DNA of 64,000 nucleotides from Streptomyces sp. TN58 (GTDB taxonomy: Bacteria > Actinomycetota > Actinomycetes > Streptomycetales > Streptomycetaceae): positions 6,796,001 through 6,860,000 of the forward strand of contig NZ_CP018870.1 in assembly GCF_001941845.1 (NCBI RefSeq), in the 5' to 3' direction. Below the pieces are notes generated by a model. That model saw only the letters and a program-made list of their open reading frames with translations, ran no database searches and was not told the origin of the DNA. Position numbers and translations under genes: made by a program. Within the stretch, counting starts at the first letter, position 1. Every line of letters begins with the position of its first letter. This document shows, in pieces, positions 51,676 through 60,802 of this stretch.

Positions 51676-51938
51676 AGGCTTCGGCAGTGGCGTACAAGCC
51701 CGTGGGGCTGGCCCTGGGCGCCCTCGGGGGCGCGCTGGCCGGCGCCGCGTTCAAACAGCTGTGGAAGGGGCTCGGCCACGACGACGACGCCCCGAACGCC
51801 ACCGACGAGGACCGGACGTGGCGGGAGATCCTCATCGCCGCGGTCCTCCAGGGCGCCGTCTTCGCCGTGGTCAAGGCGGCCATCGACCGGGGCGGCGCCG
51901 TGGCCGTCCGCCGCCTCACCGGCACCTGGCCCGACTGA
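51672..51938 (+). CDS. DUF4235 membrane protein
   Basis: 88 residues, ATG overlapping the TetR stop codon. Typical DUF4235: KASAVAYKPVGLALGALGGA, LAGAAFKQLWKGL (first helix), DEDRTWREILIAAVLQGAVF and AVVKAAIDRGGA (second helix), ending RLTGTWP. Integral membrane protein of unknown role, common in actinobacteria. Confidence 0.92.
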   Translation: MKASAVAYKPVGLALGALGGALAGAAFKQLWKGLGHDDDAPNATDEDRTWREILIAAVLQGAVFAVVKAAIDRGGAVAVRRLTGTWPD

Positions 51939-51988
51939 GGGCCCCGATCGCCCGGCCGGTCCGCCGGCGGCGCGGTACGTTGGCGCTC

Positions 51989-52540
51989 ATGACCGGACAC
52001 CGGCACGCCGCCTGGCCGCCCGCCCCGATACGCACCGAGCGCCTCGTGCTGCGGGCCTCCGAGGCGCGCGACCGTGCGGCCTTCGTCGACCTGTTCGCGT
52101 CACCGGAGGTGGGCGTCTACGCCGGCGGCTCCCGCCCGCGTGACGAGCTGGAACGCACGGCCCCCGAAGTGCCCGGCCAACGGCCGGGCTTCTTCGTCGC
52201 CGAGCTCGACCGAGCGATGATCGGCATGATCACACTCGACCCGCGCGACGCCGGGCGACCCGGACACGTCCGCCCGGGCGGTGGGGAGACCGAGCTCGGC
52301 TACATGTTCCTGCCGCGGGCGTGGGGCCGCGGATACGCCGCCGAGGCCTGCACGGCGGCCCTCGACTGGCTCGCCGGGGTACGCCCCGGCGAGCCGGTCG
52401 TACTGTGCACCCAGAGCGCCAACGACCGCGCGATGCGCCTCGCGGCGAGGCTGGGCTTCACCGAGGTGGAGCGGTTCGAGGAGTTCGGCGCCGAGCAGTG
52501 GTTCGGCGTGCGCGAACTGCCCGCCTCCACCGGGGTCTGA
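51989..52540 (+). CDS. GNAT-family N-acetyltransferase
   Basis: 183 residues from the ATG at 51989. RimJ/RimL-like GNAT features: IRTERLVLRASEARDRAAFV at the start, GFFVAELDRAMIGMITLD, ELGYMFLPRAWGRGYAAEAC (acetyl-CoA motif A), ANDRAMRLAARLGFTEVERF (motif B). Acetyl transfer to a protein N-terminus or a small molecule; the substrate is unknown. The short gap after DUF4235 may place it in the same operon. Confidence 0.9.
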   Translation: MTGHRHAAWPPAPIRTERLVLRASEARDRAAFVDLFASPEVGVYAGGSRPRDELERTAPEVPGQRPGFFVAELDRAMIGMITLDPRDAGRPGHVRPGGGETELGYMFLPRAWGRGYAAEACTAALDWLAGVRPGEPVVLCTQSANDRAMRLAARLGFTEVERFEEFGAEQWFGVRELPASTGV

Positions 52541-52884
52541 GATCAGCCATATCAGTGGCGCGATATGCACCTTAATTGGATCACGACAACGTGCTTGGAT
52601 AGCGCCTCCACGGTAATTCGTTTACCGCTTAACGGTTTTGGCGAACCGGCGGTAACTCCTCGAAGCGTCCGGGTTACGGAGAAGGGAGAACAATGCGGCG
52701 GGAAGGAATTGGGTCATCCGCCGGCTCGACTTCCACAAGATCCGTTATGTAGTGTTCCCGTTATTCACCGCCCAACGGGGGGCGGACGGCGACTCGGGGA
52801 TTGGTCCGGACTATTTCCGGCGTGTGACGGCCCCGCAGAACCGGCAGACCACCGCCCCCGCCGCGCTCCCCATTGGGGGAATGC
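52541..52884. other. AT-richer promoter region of RiPP regulator
   Basis: About 340 bases, clearly less GC-rich than its surroundings (ACGGTAATTCGTTTACCGCTTAACGGTTTTGG near 52610-52640), as expected for a regulated promoter in front of a SARP gene. It contains direct words TTACCG/GTTACGG and a short ORF at 52693-52752. No intact larger gene. Confidence 0.5.
52693..52752 (+). CDS. Possible 19-residue small ORF
   Basis: The ATG follows a purine-rich GGAGAAGGGAGAAC. The peptide (MRREGIGSSAGSTSTRSVM) is Ser/Thr-rich and ends just before the SARP promoter-proximal region. It is too short for a typical azole-RiPP precursor with a leader. It could be a regulatory leader ORF or chance. Confidence 0.25.
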   Translation: MRREGIGSSAGSTSTRSVM

Positions 52885-54672
52885 GTGTCCCGACACGGGG
52901 GATCAATCATCCGGTTCCAGCTTTTGGGGCCCTTGAGCATTGCGCACGGCCCCGAAACCGTCGTTCTCAAACCGTCCAAGCCGACCAGCCTCCTCGCCGC
53001 ACTTCTGCTCCACCCCAACACCGTGGTCTCGACCGCCTACCTGCTGCGCGCCGTGTGGGACGAGGAACCGCCCGCCACGGCCCGCGCCGCACTGCAGACG
53101 TGCGTCCTGCGACTGCGCCGGCTGTTCGCCGAGTACGGCATATCCGCGACCACCATCGAGGCCGTGCCGGGCGGTTACCGGATGCGCAGCGACACCGGGA
53201 CCCTCGATCTCGTCCGCTTCCGCACCCTCGCGGCACGGGCCGGAGCGGCTGCCGACCCGGGGGAGGAGCTCTACGGGCTGCGCGAGGCGCTTTCCCTCTG
53301 GCAGGGGCAGCCCCTCGCCAACGTCGCCTCCCGCATGCTCCAGCGCGACGCGGTGCCCGCCCTCGAACAGGAGCGGCTGCGGGTGCTGGAGCGGGTCTGC
53401 GACCTCGAACTCGCCGCGGGCAACTGCCATCAGGTCCTCGTCGACCTGTACGAGAGCGCACGCCGGCACCCGGTCCGCGAACGCTTCACCGAGCAGCTCG
53501 TCGAAGCGCTCTACCGCACCGGTCGGCAGGCCGAGGCGCTTGCCGAGTACCGCACGGTGCGCGACCGGCTGCGCGACGAACTCGGCATCGACCCCGGACC
53601 GGGACTGCGCCGCCTGGAACTCGCCATCCTGCGCGCCGAGGAGCTGGCGCCCGCCCCGCCGCGGCCGCCCGCGCGCACCGCGGCCGCGGCAGGAGCCCCC
53701 GCGCTGCCCCCCGGCGCGTCCGCCGGCCCGACGGCCCCGAGCCGACCGGGCCGGCCGGGCCGTGCGGTACCGCCCGTCCCGGCGTTCGCCGGGCGCGAGG
53801 CCGACCGCGGGGCCATGGCCGCCCGGCTCACCGCCGCCCGTGGACCGCGCCTGGTCGTGGTCTCCGGAGCGCCCGGCATCGGCAAGTCCGCGCTCGCCCG
53901 CCAGACCGCCCACGAGGTGCAGGAAGCTTTCCCCGGCGGCGTGTTCACCCTCCGGCTGGCCCGGCCGGACGGGACTGCGGTCGCCGTCGAGGAGGCGGCG
54001 CGGCTCCTGCCGGACGAGGCCCCCGGCCGCTGCCTGATCGTCCTGGACGGCGCGGCCGGCGCCTGGCAGGTGCTGCCGCTGCTGGCCGCCGCGGAGGACG
54101 CCGCCGTCCTCGTGACCAGCCGGCGCCAACTGGCCGCGGTCGTCGCCACGCACGGCGGCGCCGTGCACCGCCTCGACGTGCTCCGGCCCCCCGAGGCGTA
54201 CGGGCTCCTCGCCGGGCTCGTCGGCCCGGAACGCATCGCGACGGAGCCCGCCGCGGCCCGCGAACTGGCCTGCGCCTGCGGGCACTTCCCGCTCGCCCTG
54301 CGGATCGCCGCAGGACGGCTGCTGACAAGGCCCGGCCTGTCCGTCGCGGACTGCGCGGCCTGGATCGCGGAGGATCCCCCCGCACGGCTGGCGCTCGCGG
54401 AGGACCCCGGGCTCTCCGTCCCCGAGGTGCTGGGGCAGGCGCTCGACGCGCTGGACCCCGAGCTGCGTGAGGCGTTCCTCCGGCTGGGCGCAGCCGGAGC
54501 CGCCGCGGACCCGTCGGCCGGGGAGAGCGAAACCGTACTCGAACAGCTCGTGGAGGCGGGTCTGTTGGAGGACGGCCCGCCCGGCCCCTACCGCCTCCAC
54601 GACCTGCTCCGCAGCTACGCGCGTTGGCGCGTGCGCACGCGGGAGACGGCGGCCCCGGCCGCGCCGCGCTGA
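52885..54672 (+). CDS. SARP-type regulator with AAA ATPase domain
   Basis: 595 residues from the GTG at 52885 (GGGGGA upstream; a TTG at 52873 is possible). N-terminal OmpR-like winged helix about 1-95 (RFQLLGPLSIAHGPETVVLK, CVLRLRRLFAEYG), a BTAD domain about 100-250 (GELYGLREALSLWQGQPLAN-like region, RRLELAILRAEE), a Pro/Ala linker, then an AAA/NB-ARC-like ATPase with Walker A GAPGIGKSAL at about 327. This is the AfsR/SARP family, which activates secondary-metabolite clusters. It directly precedes the azole-RiPP genes, so it is their likely pathway-specific activator. Confidence 0.9.
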   Translation: MSRHGGSIIRFQLLGPLSIAHGPETVVLKPSKPTSLLAALLLHPNTVVSTAYLLRAVWDEEPPATARAALQTCVLRLRRLFAEYGISATTIEAVPGGYRMRSDTGTLDLVRFRTLAARAGAAADPGEELYGLREALSLWQGQPLANVASRMLQRDAVPALEQERLRVLERVCDLELAAGNCHQVLVDLYESARRHPVRERFTEQLVEALYRTGRQAEALAEYRTVRDRLRDELGIDPGPGLRRLELAILRAEELAPAPPRPPARTAAAAGAPALPPGASAGPTAPSRPGRPGRAVPPVPAFAGREADRGAMAARLTAARGPRLVVVSGAPGIGKSALARQTAHEVQEAFPGGVFTLRLARPDGTAVAVEEAARLLPDEAPGRCLIVLDGAAGAWQVLPLLAAAEDAAVLVTSRRQLAAVVATHGGAVHRLDVLRPPEAYGLLAGLVGPERIATEPAAARELACACGHFPLALRIAAGRLLTRPGLSVADCAAWIAEDPPARLALAEDPGLSVPEVLGQALDALDPELREAFLRLGAAGAAADPSAGESETVLEQLVEAGLLEDGPPGPYRLHDLLRSYARWRVRTRETAAPAAPR

Positions 54673-54711
54673 CCCCGCAGGCAGACCCCGCACGGCCCGC
54701 TCCGCCCCGCA

Positions 54712-54874
54712 CCCGTCGCCGTCCCGCACCGTCGCCGTCCCGCACCGTCGCCGTCCCGCACCCGTCGCCGTCCCGCACCCGTCTCCGTCCCGCCGCACGC
54801 CTCCCTGCTGTCGGCTCCCTCCCGTCCAGGCTCCCTCCCGTCCAGGCTCCCTCCCCGATCCCGCCCAGACCGCA
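54712..54874. repeat. Tandem repeats between regulator and RiPP genes
   Basis: About four to five copies of a 16-17 base unit (CGTCGCCGTCCCGCAC) at 54712-54790, followed by nearly three copies of GGCTCCCTCCCGTCCA at 54811-54860. They are non-coding and lie just upstream of the first biosynthetic gene. Confidence 0.85.
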
Positions 54875-54889
54875 CCCAGGGGTGTTCCC

Positions 54890-57166
54890 ATGGCCCACGC
54901 CAGCTACGAAGCCGTCGCCGAGACCCGTCCCCGGATCCGCCGCGACGTGCTGTTCACCGAGACGCCCGACGGCGTGCTGTTCCACAACGCGGACGGGGGC
55001 TTCCGCCTCACGGCCACGTCCGCCTACCGCTTCGCGACGCTGATCGTCCCCCACCTCACCGGCGAGCACTCCGTCGCCGACCTGTGCCGGGGCCTCGGCG
55101 AAGCGCAGCAGACGATGGTCGGCGAACTCGTCCGGACCCTGTACGAACGGGATTTCGCCCGGCCCGTCACCACCCCCGCCGGACCCGGGGCCGGCCAGGC
55201 GGCGCCCGATCCGGACGTGGCCCGCCGGTACGCCCCGCAGATCGCCTACGCCGACCACTACTCCGACGACGCCGAGGCACGCTTCCTGCGCTTCCGCCAC
55301 ACCCGGGTGGCCGTCCTGGGCGACGACGACATCGCCCGCTGGTGCGCGGCGAGCCTGATACGCAACGGCTGCGCGGTCGTCGGCGTGTCACCGGCCCTGG
55401 CCGCGCCGGCCCCCGCCGCGCCCGCCTCCGGTACTCCCGCCCTGGACGCCGAGGTGGCCGAGGCCGTCGCCGACGGCTGCCCGGTCGAGCTCCGCACCCT
55501 GCCGGCGGCCCCGGGAGGGGAACCCGCCTGGCCCGAACTCTCCGGCTACGACCTCGTGGTCGTCACCGGCGGCCGCACCGCACCCGCCCGCCTCCTGCCG
55601 CTGCTGCGCGCCGGCATCCCGGCCGGCCGCACGCTGCTCCCGGCCTGGACCTACGGCGCCGACGCCGTCATCGGACCGCTCATGACCTCCGGCACCCCCG
55701 GCTGCTGGGCCTGCGCCGCGCTCCGGCTCGGCGCCGCCGCCGGCCGTGACGGCGCCACCGCGGCCGCCGCCGACCTGTGGAGCACCCTGGCCCTGCCCGG
55801 CGGGCCCGCCGCGGCCGGCCCGGAGCCGGGGCGTCCACTGGCCGCCATGATCGGCAACCTCCTGGGCTACGAGGTCTTCCGCACCACCTCCGGGGCCCTG
55901 CCCGCCGAGACCGCCGGCCAGCTGATCGTGCAGGACATGGCCTCCCTCGACGTCACGGCCGAGCCGCTCCACGCCCACCCGCGCTGCCCCTTCTGCGCCC
56001 CGGACGCCGAGGCCGCCCGACGGCCCGTGACGCCGGTGGACCTCGCCGAAGCGGGTACCGTCGCGGCCGCCGCCCTGCCCACCCTGGAGACGGCACGCGA
56101 AGCGGACGCCCTGGTGGAGGAGCTGAACCGGCGCTCGGCGCTGGTCCGCCCATACGCCGGCGTCTTCACACGCTACGCCGACGAGCCGCTGACCCAGATC
56201 CCCCTCAAGCTGAGCGCGGTCGAGTTCGGCACCGGCCCCGCGGGCCCCCGGACGGTCACGGCCTTCGACGTCCACCATGTCGCCGGGGCCCGGATGCGGG
56301 CGCTGGACGCCGCCGCGGTGGTCTACGCCGAACACGTGGTGCCCGCCCACGGCGTCGCCGCCAGGGGTGGGGGCGCGGTGCCGGAGGACTCGCTGACCGT
56401 CGCCTCCGGGCTGCCCGGCACGGCCGCCGCCTGGCAGCAGGCCGTCTCCCTCGTCACGAAGGAGCCCGCGCTCGTGCCCGCCGGCGCGGTCCGCCCCTTC
56501 GGCCCCCACAACGCCGACCGACTCTTCGAACGTACCCGCGCCGGCGCCGGGGCCGGACCCTCGCCCGCCGACGCGGCCGCCGCGGGCCTGCTGTCCGCCC
56601 TGGCCCACGACGCCCTGCTGCGGGCCGTCCGCGGCTGCGCCGCAGCACCGGTACCGCTGCCCACCGGCACCGGCACCGGCACCGGCACCGGCGCCGAACT
56701 CGTCTTCCTCGTACGGTCGGCCGATCGCCTGGGGCTCCCCGTCGAACTCCTCGACCTCGGCGAGGCGGCGCACTCCGGCGTCCAGGTGCTGCTGGCCCGG
56801 GCCGGGGAGCGCTGGGCCGTGGGCGCGGCCCTGGACCGGCGGACCGCGGCGGTGGCCGCGCTGCGGGACCTGCTGGGCGCCGTCCAGTACGAGCGGGACG
56901 ACGCTGCCCCCGGCGGGCCCGCCGACACCGGTGACCCGCTCCTGGCCGACCTCGACGCCCGTACGCTCACGACCGAACCCGGCGCCCGGCCCCAGGGCCC
57001 CGCCCGGGCCGCCGCCGACTGGTCGGAGGTGCTGGGCCGGCTGCGCGCGGCGGGCCGCGACGCCTACGCCGTCCCCACCGGGGCACCGGACCTCGCCTCG
57101 GCCGGACTCCACACCGCCAGAGTGCTGCTGACCACCGCCCAGGAGCCGGGCGATGACGACAACTGA
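54890..57166 (+). CDS. TOMM leader-binding / Ocin-ThiF-like cyclodehydratase partner
   Basis: 758 residues from the ATG at 54890. Residues about 1-90 (PRIRRDVLFTETPDGVLFHN, LTGEHSVADLCRGL) look like the RRE-type leader-recognition domain. An E1-like region follows (RVAVLGDDDIARWCAASLIR) with a zinc tetrad built from CWAC (about 272-275) and CPFC (about 365-368). The C-terminal half (ALVRPYAGVFTRYADEPLTQ, LLSALAHDALLRAVRGCA, GLPVELLDLGEAAHSGVQVL) resembles a degenerate YcaO-like domain. In thiopeptide and related clusters such proteins deliver the precursor to the YcaO enzyme. It overlaps the YcaO gene by 14 bases. A (ACCGGC)5 repeat encodes a Gly/Thr run near residue 595. Confidence 0.82.
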   Translation: MAHASYEAVAETRPRIRRDVLFTETPDGVLFHNADGGFRLTATSAYRFATLIVPHLTGEHSVADLCRGLGEAQQTMVGELVRTLYERDFARPVTTPAGPGAGQAAPDPDVARRYAPQIAYADHYSDDAEARFLRFRHTRVAVLGDDDIARWCAASLIRNGCAVVGVSPALAAPAPAAPASGTPALDAEVAEAVADGCPVELRTLPAAPGGEPAWPELSGYDLVVVTGGRTAPARLLPLLRAGIPAGRTLLPAWTYGADAVIGPLMTSGTPGCWACAALRLGAAAGRDGATAAAADLWSTLALPGGPAAAGPEPGRPLAAMIGNLLGYEVFRTTSGALPAETAGQLIVQDMASLDVTAEPLHAHPRCPFCAPDAEAARRPVTPVDLAEAGTVAAAALPTLETAREADALVEELNRRSALVRPYAGVFTRYADEPLTQIPLKLSAVEFGTGPAGPRTVTAFDVHHVAGARMRALDAAAVVYAEHVVPAHGVAARGGGAVPEDSLTVASGLPGTAAAWQQAVSLVTKEPALVPAGAVRPFGPHNADRLFERTRAGAGAGPSPADAAAAGLLSALAHDALLRAVRGCAAAPVPLPTGTGTGTGTGAELVFLVRSADRLGLPVELLDLGEAAHSGVQVLLARAGERWAVGAALDRRTAAVAALRDLLGAVQYERDDAAPGGPADTGDPLLADLDARTLTTEPGARPQGPARAAADWSEVLGRLRAAGRDAYAVPTGAPDLASAGLHTARVLLTTAQEPGDDDN
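56663..56692 (+). repeat. Hexanucleotide repeat (ACCGGC)x5 in the leader-binding protein gene
   Basis: Five perfect ACCGGC copies encode a Thr-Gly repeat. Because the unit is six bases, changes in copy number keep the frame and would only lengthen or shorten a linker. Confidence 0.85.
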
Positions 57167-59177
57167 CCCCCTGACCACAACCGACCGCCCGACGACAGCT
57201 GATCCCCTGGCGGGTCCGCCTACGGCCGCCGGTCCGCTGACCGCCTGCGACCCCGGCCTCTCCCACACCCTCGGCCCCGAGGCCGCGGCCCGCTTCGCCG
57301 CCCGGCTGGACCGTGTCCTCGCCGCGCTGGGCGGGCCCCCGGCCACGCTCACCCCCCTCGGTGCCGGCGACGCCTTCATCCGGCCCGCCCCCGCCGAGAC
57401 CCCCGCCGGCAGCCGGGCCGGCGCCGTGCCCGTGCACCTGTACGGGCACCAGGCGGTCGTCGGGCCGCCCGGCGGCTGCGCCCGCTGCCTGGAACGCCGC
57501 TGGCAGGCCGTTCGGTCCGTCGCGCTCCGCGACGCCCTCGAACTCGGCGGCGGCACCCGGCCCGCCGGGGACTGGCCGTACGCGCACCCCTTCGCCGCCG
57601 ACGCGCTGGCCGCCCTGATGACGGCCGCCCGGGAACCACGCCCCGGCGCCCCCGGGCCCGGCGGCGTCTTCCCCGACGTCCGCCTCCTGGACCTGCGGAC
57701 CGGCCTCGTACGCCGGTACCCGCTGGTCCCCGACCCGGAGTGCCCGGGCTGCGCCACCCCGTACGAGGACACCGCCGACGCGGCCGTGCCCGAACTGCCG
57801 CCCGCGCCGAAACACCGGCCCGGCGTGTTCCGTACCCGGCCCGTCGAGTCGTACGGCATCGACGTGGCGGCCTTCGCGAACCCGCTGTGCGGGGCACTGG
57901 GGCCCTCCCTCGTCCAGGACGTCTCGTCGACCTCCACCTCCGCCACCATCGGCTGCTTCTCCATGCGCTCGGGCGCGTACCTGCGCGAGACGTTCTGGGG
58001 CGGCCACACCGACTCCTTCGCGCGCAGCGCCCACGTCGGGGTCCTGGAAGGCCTGGAGCGCTACGCCGGGATGCGGGCGCGCGCCCGGACCACGAGCGTC
58101 ACCGGCTCCCTGACGCGGTTCGGCGCCGACGCCGTCGACCCGCGGGAGACCGGCCTCTACAGCGATGCCTTCCACCGGGACAACCCGCGCGTACGCCCCT
58201 TCGACCCCGACCGGGAGATCGCCTGGGTGTGGGGCTGGTCGCTGCGCGACCGGGTGCCCCGCCTGGTCCCGGAGATCCTGACGTACTACCACGCCCCGGG
58301 CCTTGAGAACCGGTTCGTGCAGGAGAGCTCCAACGGCTGCGCCTCCGGCGGCAGCTTCGCCGAGGCCGCCTACTTCGGCCTGATGGAGGTCGTCGAACGC
58401 GACGCGTTCCTGCTCACCTGGTACGGGCGCCAGCCGCTGCCCGAGATCGACCCGGCGAGCAGTTCCCGGCCCTCGACCCGGGCGATGGTCGACCGGCTGG
58501 CGATGTACGGCTACCGGGCCCGGTTCTTCGACACCCGCATCACCTTCCCCGTCCCCGTCGTGACGGCGGTCGCCGAACGGTTCGACGGCGGTCCCGGCCG
58601 GATGTGCTTCGGCGCCGGCGCCGGCCTCGACCCCGAGTCCGCCCTGGCCTCGGCCCTGTGCGAGATCGCCACGGACGCCGTCAACCTGCCCGGGCGCACC
58701 GAGCGGGACGAGACCCGGCTGCGCGCCATGGCGGCCGACTTCGACCTGGTCACGGCGCTGCACGACCATCCGCTCGTCTACGGGATCCCGGAGATGGGCG
58801 GGCACGCGGACTTCCTGCTGCGCGGTCCCGGCCCCGGCCGCGGGCGCCCGCGGACCGTCGCCGAGCTGGCGTGGCCCGACGCGTGGGGCGCCCCCGCCTC
58901 GGACGACGTGCGCACCGACCTGGAGCGGTGCGTGGCGGCCGTCGCGGCCGAGGGCTTCGACGTCGTGGTCGTCGACCAGACGATGCCGGAGCAGCGGGCC
59001 CTGGGGCTGCACACGGTGAGCGTGCTCGTCCCGGGTCTGCTCCCCATCGACTTCGGGTGGTCCCGGCAGCGGGCGCTCGGCATGCCGCGGATGCGGACCG
59101 GGCTGTTCGCCGCCGGTCTGCGCGAGCGCCCGCTGGAGCCCGGCGACCTCAATCCGGCACCCCACCCCTTCCCCTGA
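57153..59177 (+). CDS. YcaO cyclodehydratase (TOMM)
   Basis: 674 residues. The N-terminal part (to about 230) has a partial zinc site (CARC about 109-112, CPGC about 196-199), as in the cyclodehydratases of thiopeptide clusters. The YcaO domain follows: ATP-binding stretch ESSNGCASGGSFAEAAYFGL and MEVVERDAFLLTWYGRQPL (about 390-425), then AGLDPESALASALCEIATD. The C-terminus ends NPAPHPFP, the proline-rich tail needed by YcaO cyclodehydratases. It uses ATP to form thiazolines/oxazolines from Cys/Ser/Thr of the precursor. It overlaps the preceding gene. Confidence 0.93.
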   Translation: MTTTDPLTTTDRPTTADPLAGPPTAAGPLTACDPGLSHTLGPEAAARFAARLDRVLAALGGPPATLTPLGAGDAFIRPAPAETPAGSRAGAVPVHLYGHQAVVGPPGGCARCLERRWQAVRSVALRDALELGGGTRPAGDWPYAHPFAADALAALMTAAREPRPGAPGPGGVFPDVRLLDLRTGLVRRYPLVPDPECPGCATPYEDTADAAVPELPPAPKHRPGVFRTRPVESYGIDVAAFANPLCGALGPSLVQDVSSTSTSATIGCFSMRSGAYLRETFWGGHTDSFARSAHVGVLEGLERYAGMRARARTTSVTGSLTRFGADAVDPRETGLYSDAFHRDNPRVRPFDPDREIAWVWGWSLRDRVPRLVPEILTYYHAPGLENRFVQESSNGCASGGSFAEAAYFGLMEVVERDAFLLTWYGRQPLPEIDPASSSRPSTRAMVDRLAMYGYRARFFDTRITFPVPVVTAVAERFDGGPGRMCFGAGAGLDPESALASALCEIATDAVNLPGRTERDETRLRAMAADFDLVTALHDHPLVYGIPEMGGHADFLLRGPGPGRGRPRTVAELAWPDAWGAPASDDVRTDLERCVAAVAAEGFDVVVVDQTMPEQRALGLHTVSVLVPGLLPIDFGWSRQRALGMPRMRTGLFAAGLRERPLEPGDLNPAPHPFP

Positions 59178-59218
59178 CCGGCCACCGCCGGTGTCCGCCC
59201 CCCAACGCAGGAGGACCC

Positions 59219-60802
59219 ATGGGCCACGCCCATGTCTACGCCCACGAGATCATGCACCGTGGCAGGGTGCCGATGGAGCCCGTCGACTTCGTCCCCGACT
59301 GGGCCGACCGGCCCCGCAAGGCCAAGTTCCACCCGGACGCCGAGACGTTCCCGCTGCCTCCCTCGCCGGCCGGGCCCCCGCGCACCGCGCCGGGACGGTC
59401 CGCGCCCGGCTTCACCCTGTCGCTGCTGTCCGGGATGCTCAGGGACTCGTACGGGCTGACCGGCCGGCGCCTCGCGGTCCAGGCCAACACCGACCTGGCT
59501 GCCCTGCCGCACTACACGCACGCCAACTGGTCGCGCGGCACGGCCTCGGGCGGCGGCCTGTACCCGGTGGCCGTCCACTGGGCCGCCGGTCCGGGCGGAC
59601 CGCTGACCCCCGGCCTCTACCACTACGCACCGCACCAGCACGGGCTGCGCCGGCTCCTGGCGGGTGACGTCACGGGCGACGTCCGGGAGGCCGTCGGCGC
59701 GGGGGCGGGCGACGCCGGGCAGGCGGCGCAGTACCTCGTCCTCAGCGTCAAGTACTGGCAGAACGCCTTCAAGTACAACAGCTTCTCCTTCCACGCCGTC
59801 AGCATGGACGTGGGCGCCCTCGTACAGACCTGGCGGCTGTGGGCGGCGCGGTACGGGCTGCGGATCGACCCGCTGCTGTGGTTCGACGAGGAGAGGCTGG
59901 CCCGGCTGCTGGGCGTGGAAGCCGAGGAGGAGGGCGTCTTCGCCGTCGTCCCGCTGGCCTGGCAGGGTGCGCCGGCGCCCGCCGAAGGCGGCGCGACGGG
60001 CGCCACCGCGCGCCATCGGGACGTCGAACGCTCCCGCCGCGTCATCGAGTTCGACGCCCTGCGCCGCATCCACCGGGCGACGGCCGGGCGGGCCGCCGAC
60101 CGCCCGGCGCCGGAAGCCCTGGACGCGGCCGCCGCCCACCCGCCGCGTGGCGCCGATCCCCTGCCGCTGCCCGTTCCCCCGGAACCGCCGGCCGGCACCG
60201 GCCGCGCCCTGCGCGAGCGCCGCAGCAGCTTCGGCCGCTTCGACGCCTCCCGCCCGGTCACGGCCGGCGAGCTCGCCGCCGCGCTGGCCGACTGCGCGGC
60301 CACCCGGTTCGGGACCGAGGCGGAGCACCCCGCCGGTCCGTCCCTGACCTCGCTGTACGCCTTCGTCAACCACGTCGAGGGCGTCGCCCCGGGCGCGTAC
60401 GCCTACGACCCCGCCGCCCACACCCTGCGCCTGGTCAAGCCGGGACCGCCCGGCTCCTTCCTCCAGCGCAACTACTTCCTCTCCAACTACAACCTGGAGC
60501 AGGCCGGCGCCGTGCTCGTCCCCACGGTCCGCACCACCGCCGTACTGGACGGCGTCGGCGACCGCGGCTACCGGCTCGTGGGAGGCGCCGTCGGCGCCGT
60601 CGCCCAGACCTTCTACACCACGGCCGCGGCCTTCGGACTGGGCGCCGGAGTGGCCCTCGGCTTCGACAACATCTCCTACATCGAGGAGCTGGGGCTGACC
60701 GGCACCGACGAGGCACCCCTGCTGATCATGCTGCTCGGCCGTGAACGCCCCCGGCCGGCCGAATTCCGCCACGAGATCGCCTGTGGGGGAGAGGGACGAT
60801 GA
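59219..60802 (+). CDS. SagB-type azoline dehydrogenase
   Basis: 527 residues from the ATG at 59219 after AGGAGG. Two nitroreductase-like halves: the first contains LPHYTHANWSRGTASGGGLY and YNSFSFHAVSMDVGALVQTW; the second RERRSSFGRFDASRPVTAGE, SLYAFVNHVEGVAPGAYAYD and TFYTTAAAFGLGAGVALGFD. This double-domain length is typical for TbtE/LazF-N-like enzymes. FMN-dependent oxidation of azolines to azoles. It overlaps the next gene by four bases. Confidence 0.92.
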   Translation: MGHAHVYAHEIMHRGRVPMEPVDFVPDWADRPRKAKFHPDAETFPLPPSPAGPPRTAPGRSAPGFTLSLLSGMLRDSYGLTGRRLAVQANTDLAALPHYTHANWSRGTASGGGLYPVAVHWAAGPGGPLTPGLYHYAPHQHGLRRLLAGDVTGDVREAVGAGAGDAGQAAQYLVLSVKYWQNAFKYNSFSFHAVSMDVGALVQTWRLWAARYGLRIDPLLWFDEERLARLLGVEAEEEGVFAVVPLAWQGAPAPAEGGATGATARHRDVERSRRVIEFDALRRIHRATAGRAADRPAPEALDAAAAHPPRGADPLPLPVPPEPPAGTGRALRERRSSFGRFDASRPVTAGELAAALADCAATRFGTEAEHPAGPSLTSLYAFVNHVEGVAPGAYAYDPAAHTLRLVKPGPPGSFLQRNYFLSNYNLEQAGAVLVPTVRTTAVLDGVGDRGYRLVGGAVGAVAQTFYTTAAAFGLGAGVALGFDNISYIEELGLTGTDEAPLLIMLLGRERPRPAEFRHEIACGGEGR

